Assembly: GCF_000353285.1 (NCBI RefSeq)
Contig: NZ_KB731324.1
Coordinates: 3,428,577 to 3,492,576, forward strand
DNA: 64,000 nt
Direction of reading: 5' to 3'
Origin: Leptolyngbya boryana PCC 6306
GTDB taxonomy: Bacteria; Cyanobacteriota; Cyanobacteriia; Leptolyngbyales; Leptolyngbyaceae
Both the position numbers and the translations under genes were made by a program. How positions within the stretch are numbered: position 1 is the first letter of the stretch; each line of letters starts with the position of its first letter. This document shows positions 54,003 through 63,000 of the stretch, in pieces. The notes below the pieces were generated by a model. The model did no database searches, was not told the DNA's origin, and saw only the letters and a list, made by a program, of their open reading frames with translations.

Positions 54003-54782
54003 ATGTCTCTTTTAAAACGATGTGCAGCAGAGTTTCTAGGCACATTATGGCTGGTCTTTGGGGGATGCGGAAGTGCAGTCTTGGCAGCAGCTTATACAGC
54101 AGATACAGCCAAGATTGGTGAGAATACGACGTTTCCGCTAGGAATTGGTTTGGTTGGCGTGTCGTTAGCATTCGGGTTGACGGTGCTGACGATGGCTTAC
54201 GCGGTCGGTGGAATTTCAGGTGGACACTTTAATCCGGCGGTTTCGTTTGGATTATTTGCGGCGAAGCGGTTTCGCGGTGGACAAAACTTGCTGGCGTACA
54301 TTGTGGCGCAGGTTTTAGGCGGAATTGTGGGGGCTGGAGTTCTGTATTTGATTGCGTCTGGAAAGCCTGGGTTTGCGCTAACGGGATCGAATCCTTTAGC
54401 GACGAATGGATTTGACGCACATTCGCCGGGAGGGTACGGATTAGTCGCTTGCTTTTTGGCAGAGGCGTTTTTGACATTCTTCTTTTTGCTGATCATTTTG
54501 GGCGTGACTGATCGACGAGTTGCAAGTGGATTTGCGCCTGTTGCGATCGGGTTTGCGTTAACTTTGATTCATTTGATCAGCATTCCAGTCACCAATACTT
54601 CAGTGAATCCAGCACGGAGTCTAGCTCCTGCGGTATTTGTCGGTGGAGAATTGTTGGCACAGGTTTGGTTATTCTGGGTGGCTCCGATACTCGGCGCAGT
54701 TTTAGCTGGATGGGTCTATTCATCCTTGTTTGAAGATGCGCATACTTCGGATGAGCCGGAGCGGATTGAGGAAATGGTTTAG
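54003..54782 (+). CDS. aqpZ: aquaporin Z
   Basis: A 259-aa membrane channel with six helices and two half-helices carrying NPA boxes: HFNPAVSFG (about 75-83) and [11 protein letters not shown] (about 199-209). The start [29 protein letters not shown] is typical of AqpZ, and the acidic C-tail is short. It moves water across the membrane in osmotic change. GCGAGG lies upstream of the ATG, and a strong terminator follows the stop. Confidence 0.95.
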   Translation: MSLLKRCAAEFLGTLWLVFGGCGSAVLAAAYTADTAKIGENTTFPLGIGLVGVSLAFGLTVLTMAYAVGGISGGHFNPAVSFGLFAAKRFRGGQNLLAYIVAQVLGGIVGAGVLYLIASGKPGFALTGSNPLATNGFDAHSPGGYGLVACFLAEAFLTFFFLLIILGVTDRRVASGFAPVAIGFALTLIHLISIPVTNTSVNPARSLAPAVFVGGELLAQVWLFWVAPILGAVLAGWVYSSLFEDAHTSDEPERIEEMV

Positions 54783-54791
54783 CGAATTGGG

Positions 54792-54819
54792 AGCGGAGGT
54801 AAAAGCCTCCGCTTTTTTT
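54792..54819 (+). terminator. intrinsic terminator after aqpZ
   Basis: AGCGGAGG (54792-54799) pairs with CCTCCGCT (54806-54813), loop of 6 nt, followed by a run of Ts to 54819. It ends the aqpZ transcript just before the convergent exbD stop. Confidence 0.88.
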
Positions 54820-55261
54820 AGGGCTGACGAGTTGCGATCGCGAGGCGAATGTTGGGAATCGATCTCAGCCGATCCATAACAGTAATGACTTGCCCGTGAG
54901 GGACTTTCTCGTCGGCATTGATCACAACAACGGCTTTAGGATTTCGGCTAAGAATTTCTCGCACTGCAGCAGGGAGAGTGCTGATATTCATTGGTTTTTT
55001 ATCGAGAGCAAGCTCGCCGTTCGGAGTGATAGTAATCACGACTTGAGAAACTTTTTGAGATTCAGCGGTTACAGCCTTGGGAAGAGCGACGGGTAAGCCT
55101 TGCGATCGCGTGAGAAACAGCGTAGACATGATGAAGAACGTCAGGAGCGCAAAGATTACGTCGATCAGGGGTGCAAGGTAGATTTGGGGAGGTAGATCTG
55201 GGTCTTCGGGCAAGCGCATAATAGAAAATCCTGGATTTGATCGTGTGGGGTTCAGGCTCAA
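54818..55261 (-). CDS. exbD: ExbD/TolR family energy-transducing protein
   Basis: A 147-aa protein. A short N-terminus and one membrane helix (about 28-48) include the functional aspartate in LAPLIDVIFALLTFF (D33-region). A periplasmic domain follows with VVITITPNGELAL and VVINADEKVPHGQVITVMDRL. With ExbB it forms a proton-driven motor for TonB or Tol systems. It lies 63 bp after exbB. Confidence 0.9.
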   Translation of the reverse strand: MSLNPTRSNPGFSIMRLPEDPDLPPQIYLAPLIDVIFALLTFFIMSTLFLTRSQGLPVALPKAVTAESQKVSQVVITITPNGELALDKKPMNISTLPAAVREILSRNPKAVVVINADEKVPHGQVITVMDRLRSIPNIRLAIATRQP

Positions 55262-55324
55262 CCTTTCCTACAGTTGATTAATTTCACTGAGCTACTGATC
55301 ACGAGCGACCGATTAACTCACGAC

Positions 55325-55948
55325 TTAGAAAGTGTGCCGACGACGATAGAGAAGTTCTAACTGTCCGCCGTACTCTTGAATCAGCGCAATCTGGCGCGCG
55401 TACAAACCTCGGAACAGATTGGCAAACAAGAGGGTGAAGATGGCGACAACCAGACCCGAAGCAGTAGAAATCAGAGCTTCACTGATCCCGCCTGTGACTC
55501 CCAGTGTATTCGTCCCCCCAACATCTCCAAGCCGTAGGGAAGCAAACGAGTTAATCAGTCCGGTGATAGTTCCTAGCAATCCCAGCAGGGGAGAAAGACC
55601 GACGATCGTGTCAAAGACCGTATTAAAGCGTTTGAGCAAAGGAATCTCTGCGAGTCCGGCGCTTTCGAGAGCGAGGCGAAATTCTTCAGGCGTAGCTTGC
55701 TCTAATTCTAGGGCGGCAAGGAAGATCCGAGCGATCGGTAAATCGGCGTTCTTTTCTAACATTTGGAACGCGGCAATTTGGTTGCGTTTGTAGACGCTGA
55801 GCACTTCTCGTGCCACTCTTTGATGACGTTGGGAGACTTTGCCCCAGAAAAGAATTCGCTCTAGAATCAGCGCGACTGCCAGGATTGAGAAAAGCAGAAG
55901 CGGATACATGACAAGTCCGCCAGCAATAAACCAGTTAGGCATGAGCAA
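55325..55948 (-). CDS. exbB: MotA/TolQ/ExbB proton channel family protein
   Basis: A 207-aa protein with three membrane helices. The channel signature LIGLLGTITGLINSF-like appears as PLLGLLGTITGLINSF (about 119-134), followed by GGISEALISTASGLVVAIFTLLFANLF. It is the partner of ExbD downstream. No TonB gene is visible nearby; the alpha-E gene lies upstream, 93 bp away. Confidence 0.9.
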   Translation of the reverse strand: MLMPNWFIAGGLVMYPLLLFSILAVALILERILFWGKVSQRHQRVAREVLSVYKRNQIAAFQMLEKNADLPIARIFLAALELEQATPEEFRLALESAGLAEIPLLKRFNTVFDTIVGLSPLLGLLGTITGLINSFASLRLGDVGGTNTLGVTGGISEALISTASGLVVAIFTLLFANLFRGLYARQIALIQEYGGQLELLYRRRHTF

Positions 55949-56041
55949 TGGGCAATCTTTGGACGATTCATTATTATCGATGACTTTGAGTACGATCGTG
56001 GGAATTTCGGAGCGTGTTTGAGGCGTAAGCGCTGATTCAAT

Positions 56042-56989
56042 TTATACAGGTTGGACTGCAAAAAAGGTTTCAGAGAGTCTAATACCGACATCATTCATGC
56101 GCTGTTGCAAGCTGTCTAAGAATTCATGCAGTCCGGATTCCATCACATCTTCGATCGTTAAATAATCTAAATCCGATCGCAGTTTTCCGAGCGATCGCTC
56201 AACGGATGTATTCCAAGCGCCTTCAGGCGTTCCGGTGATTTGATGCAGCGATCGCTCAGTTTGGCGAATACAATATCGAATCGATCGCGGAAATTCTCGA
56301 TCGAGCACTAAAAACTCAGCGACCGAAGTTGGGGTGATGCGATGCACGCCACGTTTGCGATACATCTCATACGCACTTGCAGACCGCAACAATGCCATCC
56401 ACTGCAATTGATCTAACGTTGTGCCCACATCTCGAATCGAAGGAAGCAAAATAAAGTACTTCACATCGACAATTCGACTCGTTTTATCGGCTCGTTCCAG
56501 CCAGCGACCCATCAGTCCAAAATGCCAGCCTTCGCTATGGGTCATCGTGGCACTGGCAACTCCCGCAAACAGATGGCTTGCAAGTTTGACTTCACTAAAA
56601 AATGTAGGAAAATCAAGCCGATCCGCGACTGCTGCATCATTGACAAAGTGATAGAACGCATTGATCTGTTGCCACATCTCAGACGAAATAATTTCACGTA
56701 CCGATCGCGCATTCTCACGGGCAGCATTCAAGCAGGAAATGATGGAGTTGGGATAAGTGCGATCGAAGGTCAAAAACCGAATTACATTATCCGCAGTGGC
56801 TTCTCCATACTTCTCTTGAAAGATAGCTAAATCTCCAGTCGTCCGGATCAATGGCTCCCATTGCTGAACAACCCCGATCGGTGAATCGAGAGATAAATTC
56901 AAATTCACATCAATGAAGCGCGCAATATTCTCAGCACGCTCAACATAGCGATTCATCCAGTAGATCGAATCTGCAACTCTACTTAGCAT
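56042..56989 (-). CDS. alpha-E domain protein (DUF403)
   Basis: A 315-aa mostly alpha-helical protein. The start MLSRVADSIYWMNRYVERAENIAR is the family signature, and the end SLQQRMNDVGIRLSETFF is typical. The family occurs next to circularly permuted ATP-grasp enzymes and often transglutaminases, and has been proposed to work in peptide modification or synthesis. Here the ATP-grasp gene is 15 bp upstream. No transglutaminase gene is in this part of the window. Confidence 0.92.
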   Translation of the reverse strand: MLSRVADSIYWMNRYVERAENIARFIDVNLNLSLDSPIGVVQQWEPLIRTTGDLAIFQEKYGEATADNVIRFLTFDRTYPNSIISCLNAARENARSVREIISSEMWQQINAFYHFVNDAAVADRLDFPTFFSEVKLASHLFAGVASATMTHSEGWHFGLMGRWLERADKTSRIVDVKYFILLPSIRDVGTTLDQLQWMALLRSASAYEMYRKRGVHRITPTSVAEFLVLDREFPRSIRYCIRQTERSLHQITGTPEGAWNTSVERSLGKLRSDLDYLTIEDVMESGLHEFLDSLQQRMNDVGIRLSETFFAVQPV

Positions 56990-57004
56990 TGTTCTTTCCT
57001 CTAG

Positions 57005-58435
57005 CTAGCTAACCACCCAAGTATCTTTATATCCGCCGCCTTGCGACGAGTTGACGACTAATGAGCCGCGCTTCAACGCAACGCGAGTCAGGCCTCCTGG
57101 CGTGATGTAGATATCTTCGCCATACAAAATATAGGGACGTAAATCCACATGACAGCCTTCAAACTCATCGCCCATTAAGGCAGGCACACGCGATAAGCAG
57201 AGGGTCGGTTGAGCAATGTAATTGCGAGGAGCAGCTTTGATTTTTTCTGCAAATTCTGCTCGTTCTGCTTCAGTCGATTGTGACCCAATCAACATGCCAT
57301 AGCCCCCCGACTCATTCGCCGCTTTGACCACGAGCTTATCTAAGTTGGCGAGCACATAGCTCAATTGTGAAGGCTCCCAGCAGAGGTAAGTTGGAACATT
57401 CGACAGAATCGCATCTTCGCCGAGATAGTAGCGGATCATTTCTGGAACATACGCATAAATCACTTTGTCGTCTGCAATTCCAGTTCCCAAAGCATTGGCT
57501 AAGCCTAATCGACCCGATCGATAAACATCCATCAGTCCTGGTACTCCCAGCAGTGAGTCTGGGCGGAATGCTAACGGATCAATGAACTCATCATCAATGC
57601 GTCGATAAATCACGTCGACTCGCTTCAATCCTTTCGTGGTTCTCATTTGCAAGTAACCGTCTGCAATCACAAGATCGCGACCTTCGACGAGTTCAACGCC
57701 CATCTGCTGAGCCAAGTAAGAATGCTCGAAGTAAGCAGAGTTATAAATGCCTGGGGTCAGTAGTACAACAGTGGGATTCTCAATGTAATCAGGAGCGAGA
57801 TTCAGCAACGTTTCGAGTAAATAGCTTGGGTACTCTTCGACCGGCTGAATGTTCATGCGATTAAAGACGAGCGGCAGTGTGCTTTTCATAATCCGCCGAC
57901 TTTCGAGGACATACGACACGCCAGAAGGACATCTGAGATTGTCTTCTAGGATGTACCATTCTCCAGTGCGATCGCGAACTAAATCCATCCCGCTAATATG
58001 TGACCAAATTCCTTTCGGGGGCTTCAATCCCATACAGGGCTTGAGAAAGCCTCGCGAAGAAAACACAATCTCGGATGGAATCACGCCATCTTGAATGATC
58101 TTTTGGTCGCCGTACACATCGGCTAAAAACTCATTCAGTGCGACGATTCGCTGCTTCAGTCCCTTTTCTAAAATCTGCCATTCTGCAGCCGCGATCGTCC
58201 GAGGCAGAATATCGAACGGAAAAATTTTCTCGGTGCCCTGCTCATCGCCATAGACGTTGAAAGTTACGCCCATTTTGAATAGTGCAATCTGAGCGGCTTG
58301 CTGACGATGTTGAATTTCTTCGATCGATAAAGAATTAATCCGGTCAATGAGCGGAGTCACTTCTGGACGAGGACGACCCGGCGCATCAAACAGTTCGTCG
58401 TAAAAATGTCCAGGATCATAGTTTGCTAACTTCAC
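57005..58435 (-). CDS. circularly permuted type 2 ATP-grasp protein (DUF404/407)
   Basis: A 476-aa protein. Segments such as GVTFNVYGDEQGTEKIFPFD, WYILEDNLRCPSGVSYVLESR and VVLLTPGIYNSAYFEHSYLA fit the CP-ATP-grasp family, and VVKAANESGGYGMLIGSQ carries the ATP-binding loop near the C-terminal half. ATP-grasp enzymes join carboxylates to amines; the family is predicted to add amino acids to a peptide or protein, but its substrate is unknown. First gene of the unit ATP-grasp-alpha-E-ExbB-ExbD. Confidence 0.92.
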   Translation of the reverse strand: MKLANYDPGHFYDELFDAPGRPRPEVTPLIDRINSLSIEEIQHRQQAAQIALFKMGVTFNVYGDEQGTEKIFPFDILPRTIAAAEWQILEKGLKQRIVALNEFLADVYGDQKIIQDGVIPSEIVFSSRGFLKPCMGLKPPKGIWSHISGMDLVRDRTGEWYILEDNLRCPSGVSYVLESRRIMKSTLPLVFNRMNIQPVEEYPSYLLETLLNLAPDYIENPTVVLLTPGIYNSAYFEHSYLAQQMGVELVEGRDLVIADGYLQMRTTKGLKRVDVIYRRIDDEFIDPLAFRPDSLLGVPGLMDVYRSGRLGLANALGTGIADDKVIYAYVPEMIRYYLGEDAILSNVPTYLCWEPSQLSYVLANLDKLVVKAANESGGYGMLIGSQSTEAERAEFAEKIKAAPRNYIAQPTLCLSRVPALMGDEFEGCHVDLRPYILYGEDIYITPGGLTRVALKRGSLVVNSSQGGGYKDTWVVS

Positions 58436-58576
58436 AACAAATCACCATAGTGCTCTCTGATTAATAGGATTGAGTGAACTGCTTAAGCTGTAAAGCTGAA
58501 TACTAAATCCATCATCTTAGGAATCAAGAAATATAACGAAGTCAATCTATTCTCTGAATGAAATTGCAAGGTAGAG

Positions 58577-59137
58577 ATGGAATTCTGCAAAGTTTGGCAA
58601 TTCATGATGTACGCAGCAGATTTGGGAAACGGACAACGGTTAACGATCGAGAATGTTGGAACACAGACTGTGCTGACTTGGACAAGCCAGAGTTCTGGTC
58701 AGCAACAAAGCCAGCAAATGAGCCTCTCGCTTGGCGCTTGGTCAAGTATGCCGAAGTTGTTTAAATCACATTCCAGCTTTATTTTGCAGATCGAATCTCA
58801 ACGCACGTCTTACATTCGATTGCAGGCAAACGGAATTAGTCTGTTGAGCGAAGTGCCGCTGATGCTTGGTTCTGAAGAGGTTTTGTTGCAGCGTGTCACG
58901 ACTCCTAGTAGTCCCAAAATGCCAGAAATGAAGCCATTAGAACCCCTGCGGATGGGCAATATGACCATGCGAATGGAACCGATGGAGATGAGCATGGGCA
59001 ATATGAATCTCCGATTCGAGACTGAGACATCTTCATCTGCCAATGCTTCAACGGCTCACTTCTGTTCGCAATGTGGAACGAAAGTGCAAGAGAACGATCG
59101 TTTTTGTGCGCACTGTGGAACAAGGCTAAAAAGTTAG
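58577..59137 (+). CDS. Met-rich zinc-ribbon protein
   Basis: A 186-aa protein. Start chosen at 58577 (MEFCKVWQF) because AAGG sits 5 nt upstream; MMYAADLG at 58604 is an alternative. Residues 10-110 form a probable beta domain (RLTIENVGTQTVLTW, SYIRLQANGISLL). Residues 115-143 hold ten methionines in 29 residues (GNMTMRMEPMEMSMGNM). The end is a zinc ribbon FCSQCG...RFCAHCG (162-181). It may bind metal, perhaps copper by the methionines; no family name is known to me. Confidence 0.72.
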   Translation: MEFCKVWQFMMYAADLGNGQRLTIENVGTQTVLTWTSQSSGQQQSQQMSLSLGAWSSMPKLFKSHSSFILQIESQRTSYIRLQANGISLLSEVPLMLGSEEVLLQRVTTPSSPKMPEMKPLEPLRMGNMTMRMEPMEMSMGNMNLRFETETSSSANASTAHFCSQCGTKVQENDRFCAHCGTRLKS

Positions 59138-59206
59138 CAACTAAATTCCCCGAATCCGAGGAATTTAGAAGGCGATAGTATGGCTAGCTATGTTCAAAAG
59201 TCTGGC

Positions 59207-60244
59207 TCAAGGCGTGGGCGGAAAAGTTGCAGACCCTAAATCACCCGCCGCACCCATGACTTTGGCTTCGCCATTGTTGTACGACAGCGAAACTCCTCCC
59301 GCGTTTCCCGTATTGATCTCGACAGATTTACCACTCCAAGTTCTCTGGGTTCCTTTTGTCAGTGTGCCTTCGTAAACAGAAGTTCCATCAACGAGGACTT
59401 CTACCCAGCTTTCCTCAGTGATATTCATTTTGACATTGACAGCCCCTGGAGACGGTGAAGCAGGAGTCGGGCTACTTGGGGTAGAAGCGACTGGAGCAGA
59501 ACTGCCGGGTGTAGGCGCTTGAGAGGGTTGTACAGTCGGAGAAGTTGCAGCACTAGGATTCGATCGCTCTGGCTGACGATTGACAAACGTTGAAGCGAGA
59601 ACGCCGATTACGCCTAATCCGATTGCAGCCGCTAAAGCAATCAGTGGCAGACGAGCAGGTGGCTCACTGGTGCTGATGCGAGGAGGCGTAGGAACGGAGT
59701 CGCGGACGGCAGTAGGCTCGAGTTTTTGAGCAGGCTGAGGATCACGAATGGCAGCAGGTTCAGAAGCTTTGGGTGTGGGAAGTGGAGTCGGAGCTTCGCT
59801 ATGCACGACCTGAGGAGGCTCAGCAGCCCTGGGGATGGAAGGTTCAGGTGCTTTGGGAACAGCAGGCTCAGATGCTTTAGGGAGAGCAGGCTCAGGCGCT
59901 TTGGGGATAGAAGATTTGAGAGCAGTTGGCTTCGGGGTTTGAGGCTCGATCGTATTCGAGATCAAAGAAGCCGTCGCTGGAGCAGGCAGGGGGGAAAGAT
60001 CAACAGTGAACTCTTTCGACAGTGCGATGCCGTCAAGCCCAATCGCATCCGCAAAACGCCGAATGAAGCCTTGAATGAATACAGGCTCGGGAAGCCGATC
60101 GAGATTTGCATCTTCGAGCGCAATCAGTAATCGTTGCGGAATGTAGGTTTTCGCGGCAATTTCTTCGAGCGACATCGATTTTTTCTGACGCTCCTGACTG
60201 AGCCGCGTTGCGATCGCTTTAAGTTGTTCTTTTTGTGCCGACAT
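59207..60244 (-). CDS. RodZ-like membrane protein with HTH and DUF4115
   Basis: A 345-aa protein; the ATG giving MSAQKEQLK is chosen, with AGGA 9 nt upstream (MGMSAQ is also possible; the frame extends further upstream). Residues 1-80 are a cytoplasmic HTH_25 domain (EEIAAKTYIPQRLLIALED). A long proline-rich part with PKA(P/S)EPA(L/V) repeats follows, then one membrane helix (about 212-232, LIALAAAIGLGVIGVLA), a Ser/Pro linker and a C-terminal DUF4115 domain (VNVKMNITEESWVEVLVDG). RodZ links MreB to cell shape. Confidence 0.88.
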   Translation of the reverse strand: MSAQKEQLKAIATRLSQERQKKSMSLEEIAAKTYIPQRLLIALEDANLDRLPEPVFIQGFIRRFADAIGLDGIALSKEFTVDLSPLPAPATASLISNTIEPQTPKPTALKSSIPKAPEPALPKASEPAVPKAPEPSIPRAAEPPQVVHSEAPTPLPTPKASEPAAIRDPQPAQKLEPTAVRDSVPTPPRISTSEPPARLPLIALAAAIGLGVIGVLASTFVNRQPERSNPSAATSPTVQPSQAPTPGSSAPVASTPSSPTPASPSPGAVNVKMNITEESWVEVLVDGTSVYEGTLTKGTQRTWSGKSVEINTGNAGGVSLSYNNGEAKVMGAAGDLGSATFPPTP

Positions 60245-60430
60245 ACCCATAAATCCTACGACTTTCTTTAGCCTTGCATCATGACAAAAGCACTTTAGAT
60301 CGAGCCTAGCTGCTTGAGTCAAGCGTATCGTGTTTCAGCCCCGTGTACAAAATCACGATCGCTTTTCAGTATGATGGGGAAGCTAAAATTCTGTAAAGCG
60401 TTTTGGCGGAGAGTTCTGATTGTATAACTT

Positions 60431-60904
60431 ATGCTGCGCCGCCCTGATATTGCGTTTATTCCCACCCCTGAAGCCGCGATCGAAACTTTGCTCGAAGTTT
60501 TACAAGTCAATGATTCTGATGTAATTTACGATCTCGGATGTGGCGATGGACGAATTTTGATCAGTGCCGCATTACAGTTTGGGGCGCGGGGCGTTGGGAT
60601 CGACCTTGATCCCCTTCGAGTCAAAGAAGCTCAAGCGAAAGCAGATGAGTTAGGAATTCGCGATCGCGTTAAGTTTCAAGAAGCGGATTTGTTTACAAGT
60701 CGATTTGAAGATGCTTCGATCGTCGTGCTATATCTTCTGCCACATCTGAATTTGAGGCTTCGACCTGCTTTGTTTGAGCAGCTTAAACCGGGAACGCGGA
60801 TTGTCTCGATCGATTTTGATATGGGGGATTGGTTACCTGAAAAAGTGATTAAACTCGATATCGAAGAAGAATCGACCTTGTACTTCTGGACAATTCCAGC
60901 CTAA
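60431..60904 (+). CDS. class I SAM-dependent methyltransferase, short
   Basis: A 157-aa protein. The SAM-binding loop is YDLGCGDGRILISAA (about 35-49), followed by VGIDLDP with the acidic residue for ribose, and ADLFTSRFEDASIVVLYLLPHLN. It resembles the small methyltransferase class common in cyanobacteria (DOT1-like in fold but short). Substrate is unknown. It is divergent from the RodZ-like gene. Confidence 0.85.
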   Translation: MLRRPDIAFIPTPEAAIETLLEVLQVNDSDVIYDLGCGDGRILISAALQFGARGVGIDLDPLRVKEAQAKADELGIRDRVKFQEADLFTSRFEDASIVVLYLLPHLNLRLRPALFEQLKPGTRIVSIDFDMGDWLPEKVIKLDIEEESTLYFWTIPA

Positions 60905-60931
60905 TAAAAACCTCCTTGCTCTCAGGGAAGC

Positions 60932-61915
60932 TTAAAACATCTGCCAATCTGGAGATCGAAGCCGGCGCAACTGCTCGGCTCGTTTGCGGAAAAATGAATC
61001 GTCCAAACGGCTGTAATTGTGGCGCAGGGCATAGGTTAGACTAATTGACCAAACCCAAATATGAGCCGTTTGAGTAAAAGCAGAAATTGCTTTCAGTTCA
61101 AAAGCTTCCAGCGGAGTGACGGATTGATATCCCGCTAAAAATGCCTCTCGAACTCGACGGCTAATGCCTGTATTGAGCGCAATCTGCCGAAACTTACCCA
61201 AATCAAACGCTCGCCAACCCAATCCACATTGATCAAAATCAAATAGAGTGGGTTGATCAGTCTCTGTAAAATGAGCATTACCACTGTGCGGATCGCCCCA
61301 ACAAATCCCCCAATAAGGAGCCGATCGCGGAAATGTCTGCAACTCTGATTTGATTTGCAAAATTGCAGTTTTGAGATAATCCCGATCACTACTTTGCAAA
61401 AACGGAGCGATCGCATCCCAGGATTCATCGAGCAAATACTTCAGCGTCAAAGGCTTGCGATCGAACTTACATTCAAATGCTTCTCCAGCTTGGTGCATTT
61501 TTGCGATCGTTTCTCCTAATTTCGTCGCCTGCCGAACGCTCAAATCCCCAAGCGGAATTGCACCAGGCGCATAGATAAACAAAGCCGCATAGCGATCTCC
61601 CTCCGGGGCTTTGATCACAATTGACAATTTGCCAGAGGTTGTAGGCAAGGGATAAGCAACTGAAATCCCTTTCTTTTGCAGAAAATCGAGCAACGCTAGT
61701 TCAAAATCGATATCTGCTTGCGATCGCCAACCCCAATGGGAAACTCTCAGCACATACGATGCTTGATCGGTTTCAACCAAATAGACATCACTTAAACCAC
61801 GGCACCAAAATTCGCACGATCTGACCGTTCCAATGTCATAGCACGACAGCACCCTAGACACGATCGCGCTTGGATCGATCGTAGAATAAAGAACGGGCAA
61901 AGAAACAACTGTCAT
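60932..61915 (-). CDS. aminoglycoside phosphotransferase-fold kinase (homoserine kinase type II-like)
   Basis: A 327-aa protein of the APH/choline kinase fold. The catalytic loop is CWGDPHSGNAHF (about 219-230, HGD replaced by WGD) and the metal site is LFDFDQCG (about 238-245). The N-terminal strand DVYLVETDQASYVLRVSHWG contains the ATP-binding Lys-like position. Members phosphorylate small molecules (antibiotics, choline, homoserine, Ser residues); I cannot tell which. Convergent with the methyltransferase gene. Confidence 0.86.
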   Translation of the reverse strand: MTVVSLPVLYSTIDPSAIVSRVLSCYDIGTVRSCEFWCRGLSDVYLVETDQASYVLRVSHWGWRSQADIDFELALLDFLQKKGISVAYPLPTTSGKLSIVIKAPEGDRYAALFIYAPGAIPLGDLSVRQATKLGETIAKMHQAGEAFECKFDRKPLTLKYLLDESWDAIAPFLQSSDRDYLKTAILQIKSELQTFPRSAPYWGICWGDPHSGNAHFTETDQPTLFDFDQCGLGWRAFDLGKFRQIALNTGISRRVREAFLAGYQSVTPLEAFELKAISAFTQTAHIWVWSISLTYALRHNYSRLDDSFFRKRAEQLRRLRSPDWQMF

Positions 61916-62024
61916 GAACTGTTAACGATTTTGTCAACCTCTATACTGGGCTAGAACGACCTCGCTAACGGTTAGATGTGATACGAAACCCGTAAACTTG
62001 AGAATGAAGATTTAATTACAAAAG

Positions 62025-62032
62025 GCGATCGC
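62025..62032. repeat. HIP1 octamer inside the bvdR ribosome-site spacer
   Basis: GCGATCGC occurs many times in the window; this copy is noteworthy because its first G is the last base of AAAGG (62021-62025), the likely Shine-Dalgarno, and it ends 1 nt before the GTG start at 62034. Confidence 0.8.
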
Positions 62033-62033
62033 T

Positions 62034-62993
62034 GTGATTCGAGTCGGAATAGTTGGAACTGGGTATGCCGCAAAACTGCGGGCAGAAGCTATCAATCAAG
62101 ACGATCGCGCGAAGTTAGTGGGAGTAGCTGGACATCGAGCGGATAAGACAACTGAATTCGGACATACCCATCAAACTCAAGCATTTAATGCTTGGCAAGA
62201 GTTACTCGGTGCTGTTGATTTGGTGATCATTTGCGGTGTGAATTCAGAACATAGCTCGATCGCTCAAACGGCGCTTGAATCGGGCAAGCATGTGGTTGTG
62301 GAATATCCTTTAGCCATCGATCTTGAATCTGCGACAACTGCGATCGAGACGGCTCGTGCTCAGAATCGATTACTTCATGTTGAACATATCGAACTACTCG
62401 GGGGAGTCCATCAGGCATTTTTGCGATCGCTTTCCCAAATTGGCACGCCTTTTTATGCCCGCTATGCGACCGCCACACCTCAACATCCTGCACCTGCTAA
62501 ATGGACTTACAATCCCTCTGTTTTTGGGTTTCCACTTGTAGGAGCATTGTCTCGGCTCCATCGGCTTGTTCACGTCTTTGGACAGGTCGAATCTGTGAGT
62601 TGTCAGAATCGATATTTGAACTTACAGAGCGATCGTTTTTTGGGCTGTATGTGTAAGGCGCAACTGAACTTTCAGAATGGCGTCATTGCGGATGTTGTAT
62701 ATAGCAAAGGTGAAACAGCATGGAGCGCAGAACGCAAGTTAGAAGTTCAAGGTGATCAAGGCGCATTAGTCTTTGAGGGCGATTCAGGTGTGTTGATCAA
62801 TTCTGAAGGTGCAACGCCGATCGAGATTGGTGCGCGCCGAGGTTTATTTACCAAAGATACCAGTGCAGTTTTAGATTATTTGTTAGACGGCAAGCCCCTC
62901 TATGTCCAACCTGAAGAAAGTTTGTATACCTTGAAAGTTGCGATTGCTGCTCAGCGATCGGCAGAATCCGGACAAACGATTCGCATCGATTAA
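62034..62993 (+). CDS. bvdR: biliverdin reductase-like Gfo/Idh protein
   Basis: A 319-aa protein with GTG start. The Rossmann fold starts VGIVGTGYAAKLRAE. Instead of the sugar-dehydrogenase EKP triad it has EYP (E90-Y91-P92, in VVEYPLAID), as in mammalian biliverdin reductase A and the cyanobacterial BvdR. Other shared pieces are LLHVEHIELLGG and FGFPLVGALSRLHRLVHVFGQV. This enzyme reduces biliverdin to bilirubin and in cyanobacteria influences phycobiliprotein levels. The name rests on motifs, not a search; another Gfo/Idh role is possible. Confidence 0.78.
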   Translation: MIRVGIVGTGYAAKLRAEAINQDDRAKLVGVAGHRADKTTEFGHTHQTQAFNAWQELLGAVDLVIICGVNSEHSSIAQTALESGKHVVVEYPLAIDLESATTAIETARAQNRLLHVEHIELLGGVHQAFLRSLSQIGTPFYARYATATPQHPAPAKWTYNPSVFGFPLVGALSRLHRLVHVFGQVESVSCQNRYLNLQSDRFLGCMCKAQLNFQNGVIADVVYSKGETAWSAERKLEVQGDQGALVFEGDSGVLINSEGATPIEIGARRGLFTKDTSAVLDYLLDGKPLYVQPEESLYTLKVAIAAQRSAESGQTIRID

Positions 62994-63000
62994 GCACTTC

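Noticed and set aside
53930-54121. 63-codon open frame overlapping the aqpZ start
   Set aside because: Runs out of frame into aqpZ; the aquaporin N-terminus is unambiguous.
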